From the NCBI GenBank assembly GCA_014904985.1, contig MU129286.1, positions 8,057-35,554 of the forward strand: a stretch of DNA of 27,498 bases, written 5' to 3'. Numbering within the stretch: position 1 is the first letter of the stretch; each line of letters opens with the position of its first letter. This DNA is from Hydnum rufescens UP504. Its lineage: Eukaryota; Basidiomycota; Agaricomycetes; Cantharellales; Hydnaceae. The notes beneath the pieces are model-generated. The model saw only the letters and a program-made list of their open reading frames with translations, did no database searches and was not told the DNA's origin. This document shows, piece by piece, positions 18,571 through 27,210 of the stretch. Position numbers and translations under genes: made by a program.

Positions 18571-20699
18571 TCACTAAAAGTGTCGGTGTGATTGCGAGAG
18601 AGAAAAGGCTTGGACAAAGTGAGGGATATGAACCAGGGCAGAATGGGGAGTGTCAAATCGCTAGATGAAATTCTTTGGCAGCTCAGTCAGGACTCATTGG
18701 AAGTTGGGCAGATCAACAAAATAAAAGCCAGGGATAGGTTAAAATGCAGATCTTTTCATGTCTCCTTGCTTCGGGCCCCACAGTACAAACAAGCAAGAAA
18801 AAATGTGGCATTTAAAAAGCTAGGTGTAAGCTCTGGGGATTCATAGATGGTACCACTACAAAAGGAATCAATCAGGGATGTCTGGCAACCATAGACCAAG
18901 GGCAAAGAAAGAAAGCTGTTGCTTCCTCCAGTCTTTGGGGATTAAGGTCAGAATTAAACTGCAGGCGATAAGCTAGGTGGAGAGGCTTTGTGATGAGATG
19001 AGATGAATAGACATGGTAGCAAGGGGAGCATGTCTCTCACAACTTGGAGTGAAGACACGGAATTCCAATTTTTCATCCTATCAGTGCAATTGTTGAATGA
19101 TTGGTGTCCATGATTAGTGTCCTTGAGATGCCACACACATAGGGACCCTGAGCAGGGTGAAGCTTCAGGTACTCTCCTGACATGACTCTAGAGGACTGCG
19201 ATATCCCAGACTGGCATGCTAACAGCAGGTCAGTCTTAGTGGGCTTAACTGTCGCCCCAGTGGCCATCATAGCATTGAACCAAAATGCAAGTGGCTGCTT
19301 CAATGTGTCAGATTTCCTCCTCTAGTCATCATGTTTTCTCTTCCAGTCCATGTCTGAAATAGAGGCAGAGCAAAGCCAAACATTCACCAATGGTGCAGGC
19401 ATTTTCCACTCAGCATCAGAGTCAGTTCTGGAGTTAGAGCACATGGTCAAGGAATTACCCGAAACCCACATAATGTTGCATCACTGAGGAATAGTTCCCA
19501 ACCACCATAGGTAGCTACAGTCCTGGCTCAGGAATTTGTGTTCTGGGGTCCAGCTGGCCAGCTAAGCTTGACAACTGTGAGGCCACCATTTGCATCTAGG
19601 CCATGAGTGCCTCACCAAGCCAAGTCACATCAGGAAACCCAACAGCAGTTTTGGAGACTCTAGAGTGAACAAAGCAAACAAAGCAGAACAAATGTCTTAC
19701 CCTAATATTGAGCATCTAGAGCATGGATTCTGCTTTGATACTTCATGTCTTTTGCCTCTTTGAGTGGCTCTGATAGCTTTGGAACTTTGCATTGTGTACA
19801 ATCAAAACACTTCATTAATTGCCAGAAATATAATTACATAATCATCTAGGTACTGAGAGCAAAAAGGGACCAAGTTGGGCATGGGTGGATGGGATACATA
19901 CCAAGAAGGCACAAGTAGCCCAGAATAGTGCACCTGAGGCAATCACATTAAGGTACCTAGTTAGGTAGGATCCCTTCTGTTATAGATATTCTATATAGGT
20001 GCATCTTACCTAAGCAGGTCTAATCTATATGAGTTTGCTGGGGTTGCTCTTGGTTCTGTGCTTGAAAAATCAGGCTTGCTAGGGCATATTTTTTGGCACT
20101 GGGTCCCCCTCAAAAATATTGGGGGTTTGGGGGTGGTAGCCCCTGAGAAGCTCTGGGGATGGAGGTCCAGGTAAACCTGAAAATGGACTATGGAAGCCCC
20201 ACTGTGGCTTGGGTAAGCCTGTGTTAGCTTCTGAGAGGGCTGGGCGAGCTTTTGGTCCAGAATCAAAGCTTCAGGCTTGCCCTGGTCTCACTTTGTCTCA
20301 CTTTCACCTTCCCAAGGTCACCCATCCCTTGTGGGAAACCCCACTACTACACTAGCTAGACAACACCTTGCCATAGGATCCTATCTACTCCTGCCACTGA
20401 TCTTGATAAACCCAATGTCTTCATACTTTTGGACTCCCATGAGCCGACAAGCTCATCCCATTCTTCTTCAAGGTAATATTAACTCACAATAATCTCTAAT
20501 ATATTTGGCTAAACCAGTTGATTCTCAGGTGTGCCTGTGATTCACACTGTCTCTCAATTAGGATCTCCCTTGTCCTTTCTTCTGTCTTTCATGCCACATA
20601 GCATCAAGGCCTTAATACTTGTGGCCTCATGCCTATGCTGCTGGTGGAGTCCAGTGTCAGAGATAGCCAACCCTTGGGCAGTTCTTTGACAATCTACCA
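18571..20699. other. Unassigned repeat-like DNA with one exon-like piece
   Basis: No conserved gene is recognised. The open frames at 18592-18846 (+), 19073-19303 (-) and 20006-20266 (-) have no family features. The one exon-like piece is 19347-19487 on the plus strand: it follows a strong acceptor (TTTTCTCTTCCAG) and reads MSEIEAEQSQTFTNGAGI and on to a stop after IMLHH. The composition is more even and AT-richer than before 18 kb. The stretch could be an old transposable element whose coding part is no longer readable. Confidence 0.3.
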
Positions 20700-22180
20700 C
20701 CATCATTCAGCAATCTGCTGCCATTATGTCTGGCAATCCTGGGCCATCAGCAGGTGACAAGAGAAGCTTGAGAGACATGGTACAAGCACTCTCAGTCCAT
20801 GTTACCTGGAATTCTAATGTGTCTCCCCCTGCAGGGCACACCACACCCAGGTGCAGAGGGAAGTTTCTCAGAGGCCTCTAATGAAATAGCACCTGAAGTG
20901 TGTACTTCACATTGTCAAGGGCCACCAATTGAGCTTTTTTTTTTCATTTGTAGCACACTCATATGCCACAGAAAATTAGGAAAACACAGAAGGCTCTTGA
21001 AAGTAGCAAGTACATTGAGGCTGAGGCCACCTGGGGCTGAGGCAAGGGTTCAAAGAGTAGAGGGATGTCATCTGCTGCTTGAGTACAACCCATTCAACCT
21101 CAATGGCATGGACATGCGCATGTTGGTGTGCACCAACATGAACATGAGGATGAATGTGGATGTGAGGATGAACACAGTAGTGAGGACAAACGTGAATGAG
21201 CAGACAAACATGGACATGTGGACAAGTGTGGACATGTGAACAAGCATGGATGTGTGGATGAGTGTGGATGTGCAGATGAACACAGACATGTGGACAAATG
21301 CGGATGTGAGGACTGACACAGACACACCACCAAATGCAAATGTGGAAACTGGGTGACTCCTGATGTTGAATTGCCTATCAACAATGATGACATGCAATTG
21401 CAGGAAGGTGCCTTGCCTTCTGGCAGTCTGATCGAGGTCAACCCAGAGGCGCCTCTTGCCCAATCTCCACTGCTTCCTGATGACACTGCAGAATTTGTGG
21501 GTCCTCTATTCTTTCATTCCAATTCTCTGCCTTAATATTGTGGGCTGTAGCACCTACTCTGTCATAATACTTTCTGACTTCAAGGCAATCAGTACTCCCC
21601 CATGGATTTGGATCCCCAAGATGTTGATATCCCCATCTCCAACATCATCCATGAAAACAGTGATCAGCTGTTAGTGGTATTATAGATCCCTCAAGCCATG
21701 AGGCAACTTCATTCTTTTAAACAGGTTTACCATAGCCTTCTACATCCAAACCAGTGGAAAGCTTCTCCTCACAGAGGAGTTTGGTGCTGCCCTGGGAATT
21801 GCCCCTTTTCTTTACATAGCCTTCCTTAGTCATAGTGCTTGTATGGAAAGAGCCATGGCAATGCCCAGGTAATGTATCTTTTTCTACCATCATCATCTGT
21901 CCGTCTCACAGAGTCATGGACTTACAGATTACACACTACACACTGTGTGACCCCAGCCTTAATGACTAAGCCCACCTACTTTGCCCTTGTGGGCATAGAG
22001 ACTCTTTCCCTCCAAGAGTTACTAACTTGTCAGGCTATACGAAATGGCCATAGTCCCACAGACTGGACTAATTCATTGGACCCAGAACCTCCACCACCTT
22101 CCAGTTCCTCCCAATTCCCTAGTTCAGATATGACTGAACTAACATCAGCTCTCCATCTCATACAAAACCTATGATGGCGG
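20700..22180 (+). other. Scattered coding-like segments, unrecognised
   Basis: Several plus-strand pieces look like protein but lie in different frames: MSGNPGPSAGDKRSLRDMVQ from 20727; TPDVELPINNDDMQLQEG (21353-21535), an acidic segment ending in a stop; MDLDPQDVDIPISNII from about 21602; and a Ser/Pro-rich piece with NGHSPTDWTNSLDPEPPPP ending near 22174. The order could reflect a multi-exon gene or a decayed transposon protein with a low-complexity acidic region. I recognise no domain, and the minisatellite at 21105-21320 interrupts the series. A broken gene is more likely than a working one. Confidence 0.25.
21105..21320. repeat. Degenerate minisatellite of ATGNGGA-type words
   Basis: Variants of a short word such as ATGTGGACAA, ATGAGGATGA and GTGTGGATGTG repeat about every 12-18 bases across 200 bases. 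The plus frame becomes Met/Asn/Asp/Val-rich (MNMRMNVDVRMN), and the minus strand is open in two frames for the same reason. At its left edge CATGTTGGTG and CACCAACATG (21119-21140) form a 10-bp inverted repeat with a 2-base centre. The open frames at 20799-21239 (+) and 21068-21486 (-) are mainly products of this repeat. Confidence 0.7.
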
Positions 22181-22380
22181 TATAGAAGAAGGGTTGGGAG
22201 CTCCGATGACTGTCAAATCAAAATCTGGTTCAGCCAGTGTGTAGATGGGAGACTGTATTTCTGTTGTTATTCATTGGGCTGGTTCACTTCAATGGTTGAT
22301 CACACTCTGCAAGATGTGTATGGTGTTCAGTGGAGAATAGGAAGGGATATGGACTAGCTGTAGTCAATGATATATCATTT

Positions 22381-22470
22381 GGGATGCTTATAGAAGGGCT
22401 TATATGTCTGTGATGCTTGTAGGAAGGCTTATACGTCATGTGGGATGCTTATGGAAAGGCTTATATGTTG
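22381..22470 (+). repeat. Three tandem units of about 30 bp
   Basis: The pattern GGATGCTTATAGAAGGGCTTATATG occurs three times with small changes, at 22381, 22410 and 22442. It lies in a stretch (22181-22920) with no other feature I can name. Confidence 0.65.
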
Positions 22471-22923
22471 TTCGTGTTGTGTTGGTTCATTTACTGATAT
22501 TTGTGTACTCTTGTTTACATTCTCCTGGTCAAAATGCAGATATCTGTGGGTTATAGACTGGTCAGTGCTTGGTTAGTCTTGTTAGTATGTTTCTTTCTTC
22601 TTTCTTCAAAACCTGATATGTATTTTGTTATGCTTACTTTTCCTTGGATGTCCAGCAACTCTAACCTTAGGTCCTGCAACTATCCTTGGCTTTAGTGATT
22701 CGCATAGAGGGCTACCAGTGGCTTTGTCTCAACAACCTTGAAGGTGACTTAGCTCCAGATGGCTTATACATAGACTGTTCTTTAGAGGCAAGCAGAAAAG
22801 TTAACAGTGGTTGACAGTGATGATTTCCAGAGAGGAGATGATTGTGTGGGGATACAGGAAATCTACCAGCTTTTATACCTTTCTGAAGGTGGCTGTGTTT
22901 AAGAAATATGACTCCCCCATGGG

Positions 22924-23000
22924 TGAGTCATATGTGAGTCATAGGTGAGAACAAAAGAAAAATAACAAGATGATGTAATAATGTGGTCATAGCTGAGTCA
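22924..23000. promoter_or_regulatory. Cluster of three TGAGTCA sites
   Basis: TGAGTCA stands at 22924-22930, 22935-22941 and 22994-23000. This heptamer is the binding core of Gcn4/Cpc1-type bZIP regulators of amino-acid starvation in fungi. The first two sites are 11 bases apart, about one helical turn. The only open frame downstream that might be a gene starts some 740 bases away, so a regulatory role is uncertain. Confidence 0.35.
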
Positions 23001-23150
23001 TGCATAAGGAGAACAACAGGAATCATGAGGGGGGGTGATGTCACCAATTTGCTGAGCATGTGGAATGCTTGGAGCATGAGGTCACTGACCATGTGGAGCA
23101 TTCTGGAGGCAAAATGAAAGGATATCTCCGGGTTTTGGAGATTAATTTGA

Positions 23151-23226
23151 GCATAGTCCAATGGTTAAGGTGTTTTGTTGTTGGTTGATAATGGGGACAA
23201 GTGCATGGGATGGGATTCAATGCAGA
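23151..23226 (+). mobile_element. Second tRNA-like head, probable SINE
   Basis: CATAGTCCAATGGTTAAGG (from about 23152) fits an A box of the Asp/Glu type, and GGGATTCAATGC (about 23212-23223) fits a weak B box 55-60 bases on. Pairing of the arms is poor, so it is not a tRNA gene. It is followed at once by the 160-bp tandem repeat, which would form the body of the element. It is a different tRNA type from the head at 18497. Confidence 0.45.
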
Positions 23227-23256
23227 AACAGCAGTTTGCATCTGTTATAGACACTC

Positions 23257-23690
23257 TTGGTATCATTTGATGTGGATTTTTAACAGCTTTCTGGGCACGG
23301 TGGTTCCGAGCAGATCCGGTGTAAACTGACAGAGAAATTTGTTTTTTACTGATGGGTGTTGATTCTGATAGTAATATTGTTCTGTAGAGTTCAGTTTTGA
23401 TCTGTTCTTCATGTGCTTGGTACCGTTGGATGTGGATATTTTGTATCTTTCTAGGCGCAGTTGTTCTGAGAGGATTGAATGTGAACTGATGGAGAAATTT
23501 GTTTTTTACTGGAAATCCTGGATTTTGGTAGTAAAATTAACCTAGAGAGTGCAGTTTTGGTCCGTTTGACTTGTGTTTGGTACCATTCGAAAGGTGTGAA
23601 TTGTAGCTTTCTAAGCGTTATATGGGCGTACCTCTCCGATCAAAACTGACGGAGTTATAGAATGAATTCGATTTCCATGCATAGCTGTAA
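23257..23690 (+). repeat. Tandem repeat, three units of 160 bp
   Basis: Units begin at TTGGTATC or TTGGTACC at 23257, 23417 and 23577, a spacing of exactly 160 bases both times. Shared landmarks inside are a GATGTGGAT-type word, TTTCTRGGCRC, GTRAACTGA and GGAGAAATTTGTTTTTTACTG. The third unit is cut short at about 23690. The array directly follows the tRNA-like head. Confidence 0.78.
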
Positions 23691-23736
23691 TTAATTTCGT
23701 AATTGGTCATGTGATCGTCCAAAGGCTGAGAGTGGT

Positions 23737-24132
23737 GTGATTTCGCGTTTTCTGATACTGGATGTTTTTATCTTCCACAGTGGAGGCCCTTGTAGTGATC
23801 AGTGGCATGTGGTGCACTTGTGCTACCTTCAAATTCTTCTCAACCATCTCCCTGATGTTGGTTCTATTGCATCTCAGCATGATTACCTTGGGAGCATGGT
23901 TTTCACATCATATAAAGACTGGCAGCAATCCTTTGGTGTTGATAGCTTTGGCAATTTTCTCATAGATGATATCCAGTTTGGGCCAGCTTTCAAAGATTTT
24001 TTGAAGGCAGCCTTTGGGGAGTGGCATGTTGCTAACACTGCAGTTGAAAAATTCTCCCCTGACACTTTTGAGAGTGTCAGGCAACTTGCCCAGTCATTGT
24101 CAATCAGAGAAGCCCAGCTGATGGATGTGTAA
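23737..24132 (+). CDS. 131-codon open frame, unrecognised
   Basis: The frame is open for 131 codons and its second half has a balanced, globular look: HDYLGSMVFTSYKDWQQSF, DSFGNFLIDDIQFGPAFKDF, then KAAFGEWHVANTAVEKFS and FESVRQLAQSLSIREAQLM. The first 40 residues are weaker, so the true start may be a downstream ATG or an upstream exon. I recognise no domain and see no signal peptide or membrane segment. It is the best single open frame in the 18.2-24.7 kb part and could be a small gene or a surviving piece of a transposon protein. Confidence 0.35.
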   Translation: MISRFLILDVFIFHSGGPCSDQWHVVHLCYLQILLNHLPDVGSIASQHDYLGSMVFTSYKDWQQSFGVDSFGNFLIDDIQFGPAFKDFLKAAFGEWHVANTAVEKFSPDTFESVRQLAQSLSIREAQLMDV

Positions 24133-24387
24133 TGAAGTGCCTCCCAGATTCAGGAGGGCACTCATTGTTGTACTTGGACAAAGCAGAATCAACAGGTTGG
24201 GAGCCAAATGGGAGGGAATAAGGGGATAAGATGAAGAGGCAATCACACTGCCCTCAGCACTGGCTTTGGGCAGGGGAGCTGGACACAGAGCTAAGCACTG
24301 GCTTTGCCAAACCAGTCAGCCATAATTGTATATCTAGTTAGGCCCTTTTGCCTTGCTTTTATTTAGTCTAAGAGTGGGTTTTTAGGT

Positions 24388-24474
24388 GGGGGCCCCTGGG
24401 GCCCACTGGGTGATTTCATGGCATGAGACAAGGGGCCCCATGGAGCCCCTAGGGGCCCCTGGGGGCCCCTCACC
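24388..24474. repeat. Cluster of GGGGCCCC palindromes
   Basis: GGGGCCCC or GGGCCC-type words recur six or seven times in about 85 bases, in the pattern GGGGGCCCCTGGGGCCC and AGGGGCCCCTGGGGGCCCC. The DNA around it is AT-rich, so the block stands out. No gene overlaps it. Confidence 0.75.
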
Positions 24475-24581
24475 TTAGACTGCCAGTGGGACTTAGAGAT
24501 TCTCAGAGTTGCAGGACAGCGGGCCATATGGGCTTATTGGGGATAATGTGTTCCACTATATGGTACATACCTGGTCAGCAG

Positions 24582-24613
24582 GAGGTTGAGGTTGAGGTTG
24601 AGGTTGAGATTGA
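24582..24613 (+). repeat. (GAGGTT)n microsatellite
   Basis: Five consecutive hexamers GAGGTT, the last changed to GAGATT. It lies inside an open frame (24486-24689) that reads as alternating Glu/Val and is probably not a gene. An (ATTT)n tract follows at about 24693-24708. Confidence 0.85.
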
Positions 24614-24732
24614 GCACAGGGAGAGGAGGGAGGAGCACTTGGTGGAGGGGCAGGTCACCAGATTCATTCACCAGTCATTGCATTATTGACTTGTTTATTT
24701 ATTTATTTAGAAATTCTATTAACAAAAAAAAA

Positions 24733-24955
24733 ATACCACACCCATAGTGGGCATCTGTAGGAATCAGAAAAAGAAACTACTTAGTACCACCACACACCCA
24801 CAGGCAGGTGTGTGGTACTGTCCATAGAAATCAAAAAAAAAAACCATAAAGAACTACTTGGCAGGGGTGTGTACTGGTCCACAGAAATAAAAATAAAAAC
24901 AAAAGAAAAAAGAACTATTTAGTAGCACACCCACTATGGTGGGTGTGGTACCTGG
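24733..24955. repeat. A-rich short-period forerunner of the satellite
   Basis: Three or four units of about 70-80 bases each combine a CACACCC/GGTGTGTGG hairpin-like word with an A-rich tract and GAACTACTTAG-type sequence (24733, 24790, 24855 and 24924). The hairpin word is the same kind as in the 277-bp units that follow, but the exon-like part of those units is missing. The block may be the array's degenerate edge. Confidence 0.6.
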
Positions 24956-24959
24956 GGCA

Positions 24960-27210
24960 TGGCTTGGCGGTTCACCTTTGGGTGGGTCATCTTGTTCGCA
25001 GGTTTTGTTTGCAGATTTCGTTTGGGGCATGGGTTGCTGTTCTTGTGTATTTGTTCGGCAGCATCGCAGGTCTTCATCAAGGGTTCAAAAGAATAGCTAT
25101 GATAATAAGTAATAAGTTAGTAAAAAAAGAAAAACCCCACAAAAGGAGCAGCACATGCTGCTCCTTTTGCGCGGTCATACTTATATACAGGGAATACTAA
25201 CCTTGAAAATTATCACACCTGCCAAAGCAGGTGTGGGGTTCATCCAGGACTTCTGTGGCCTCATTGTGTGCAGGTTTCGTTTATATGTTGTGGGAAATTG
25301 AGGGTTGGGGGATATGGGTGGCTGTGTGGTCCTGTGTTTTGCCCTGGGCCTGATCTGTGCATTTGTTGGGTCAGATATCATGCAGTAAATGTACCTAGAA
25401 TAATGATATGTTAGTAAAGAAAAAAAAATGAAGGCAACACCAAAAGAGCAGCTGGGCAGCTCTTTTGGTGTTGCAGTACAGCACATAATCAAAAAAAACT
25501 CACCTACTAGTACCACACACCCACTTCAGCAGGTGTATGGTACATGATTTCATCAATTGTCATTTCGGGGGCAGGCACTAGTGGCTTGGGTGGCTGGACA
25601 TTGAATGTCGCACTGGGGGCTCATCTGTGTCTTTGTCGGCTTGTCAGGTGGGTTTTCATGGAGGGAATGTACCTAGAAGAACGAATGATAATACATTAGT
25701 AAAACAAAAAAGAAAGCAGAGGTGCCAAAAGAGCAGCTTCTGCTGCTCCTTTGGCACTGGTGGGATTAGACATACCTGATGTCACCACACACCCGCTGAA
25801 GCGGGTGTGTGGCGTATCTGATTTGTCATCGTATTATAGTTCTTGAGGCTTGGGGGTTGGGGTCTGATTGGCTGCATGCTCTGTATTTCACTGTAGGCCT
25901 TCTCTGGCCATTCATCAGATGGGTTTCATGGAGAGAGAGAGGAGCTAGAGTAAGGAGTACATTAGTAAAAAAAAGAATTCAAGCAATGCCAAAAGAGCAG
26001 CTGTTGCTGCTCTTTTGGCATTGTTGTACACCCTGCAATAAAAAAGACTCACCTAATATTGCCACACACCTGCCGAAGCAGGTGTGTGGCACCGTATTTG
26101 TTTTGTAAGGTGTGGATAATCATGAGTTGGGGTCTGGGTGGCTGCACGCTGCCGTGTTTCGCCCTGGGCCTGATCTGTGCATTCGTCGGGTCAGGTATTG
26201 CACAGTGGATGTACCTAGAATAACAATGCATTAGTAAACAAAAAAAAAATCCAAGACAATGCCAAAAGAGCAGCCAGGGCTGCTCTTTTGGCATTGTGGT
26301 ACACCACATAGTGAGAAAACTCACATGATATTGCCACACACCTGCTTCAGCAGGTGTGTGGCACTGTATTTGAGGTGTCGTCATGTATTTTGCGGATAGT
26401 TGAGGGTGTTTGGGTCTTGGGTGGCTGCATGCTCCCGTATTTTGCAGTGGGCATTGTCTGTGCATTGTTCAGGTTGGGTTTCGCAGAGGGAGAAAGCCTA
26501 GAACAATGAATACGTTAGTTAAATAAAATGACAGAAGCAACACCAAAAGAGCAGCTGGGGCTGCTCTTTTGGCGTCGTGGTACACCCTGTAACGAAAAAA
26601 AAACACACCTGATATTGCCACACACCTGCCGAAGTGGGTGTGTGGCGCCGTATTTGTTTCGTCCTCATATATGTCGCGGAAAATTGAGGGTTGGGGGGTA
26701 TGGGTGGCTGCATGGTCCTGTGTCTCGTCCTGGACCTGGCCTGTGCATCGATTGGGTTGGATATCGTGCAGTGAATGTACCTAGGATAAGAATATGTTAG
26801 TAAAGGAAAAAAAAGCAAAGGCAACGCCAAAAAAGCAGCTGGGGCTGCTCTTTTGGTGTTGTTGTACACCCCATAATGAAGAAAAACACACCTACCATTG
26901 CCACACACCCGCTTCAGCAGGTGTGTGGCACTGTATTTGTTTCGTCATATGTTGCAGATATATGACTATTGGGGTCTTGAGTGGCTGTGCCCACCACCAT
27001 ATTTCACCCAGGTCCCGTCAGTGCATTCTTTGGGCGGGGTTTCACGGAGTGAGAAAGGGACCTAGAATAATGCAGATGTTAGTAAAAAATAATTCAAGCA
27101 ATGCCAAAAGAGCAGCTAGTGCCACTCTTTTGGCGTCGCAGTACACCCCATAAAAAGAAAACTCACCTAATAGTGCCACACACCTGCCTCAGTGGGTGTG
27201 TGGCACCATT
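24960..27210 (-). repeat. Satellite array, about 277 bp x 8
   Basis: Eight units can be lined up on two hairpins. Hairpin 1 (consensus CAATGCCAAAAGAGCAGC, 4-nt loop, complement) lies at 25140, 25440, 25724, 25984, 26257, 26543, 26822 and 27099. Hairpin 2 (consensus GCCACACACCTGC, mostly 4-nt loop, complement) lies at 25214, 25510, 25785, 26061, 26333, 26617, 26900 and 27175. Unit spacing is 272-302 bases. Units at 25984 and 26257 have perfect 18-bp arms in hairpin 1; those at 26061 and 26333 have perfect 13-bp arms in hairpin 2. Between hairpin 2 and the next hairpin 1 the units share GGGTGGCTGC, CCTGATCTGTGCAT-type and TACCTAG words and an A tract. Open frames in the array (25181-25516, 26049-26465 and 26519-26908, minus) follow the repeat. 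Confidence 0.9.
25097..27166 (-). other. Eight in-register splice-signal sets (exon-intron modules)
   Basis: Read on the minus strand, every unit has a donor-like site (GTGAGT at 27166; GTGTGT at 26891 and 26608; GTGAGT at 26324 and 26052; GTATGT at 25775; GTGAGT at 25503; GTTAGT at 25201). About 85 bases later comes a branch-point-like word (TACTAAC or TACTAAT in seven, AACTAAC in one), and 15-25 bases after that an acceptor: CTAG in seven, CATAG in the last. The introns would be 103-111 nt and contain hairpin 1. The exons between them would be 170, 172, 173, 162, 169, 169 and 193 nt, each ending with hairpin 2 just before the donor. The exons share residues such as NAQIRPRAKH and MQPP in one frame, but their lengths are mostly not multiples of three, so a joined product would change frame. 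Confidence 0.6.

Noticed and set aside
21068..21486. Minus-strand frames of 128-131 codons rich in Ser, His and Cys or Met and Thr
   Set aside because: Two minus frames and one plus frame are open over the same minisatellite, and composition simply follows the repeated word.
26519..26908. Minus-strand open frames of 111-138 codons in the satellite (also 26049-26465 and 25181-25516) as separate protein genes
   Set aside because: They run through the poly-T part of each predicted intron and through both hairpins, and their ends follow the repeat period. Open reading is explained by the repeat.
24960..27210. CRISPR-like look of regularly spaced palindromic repeats
   Set aside because: Units are about 277 bp, whole units are similar instead of only short repeats, there are no unique spacers or cas genes, and the window is fungal.
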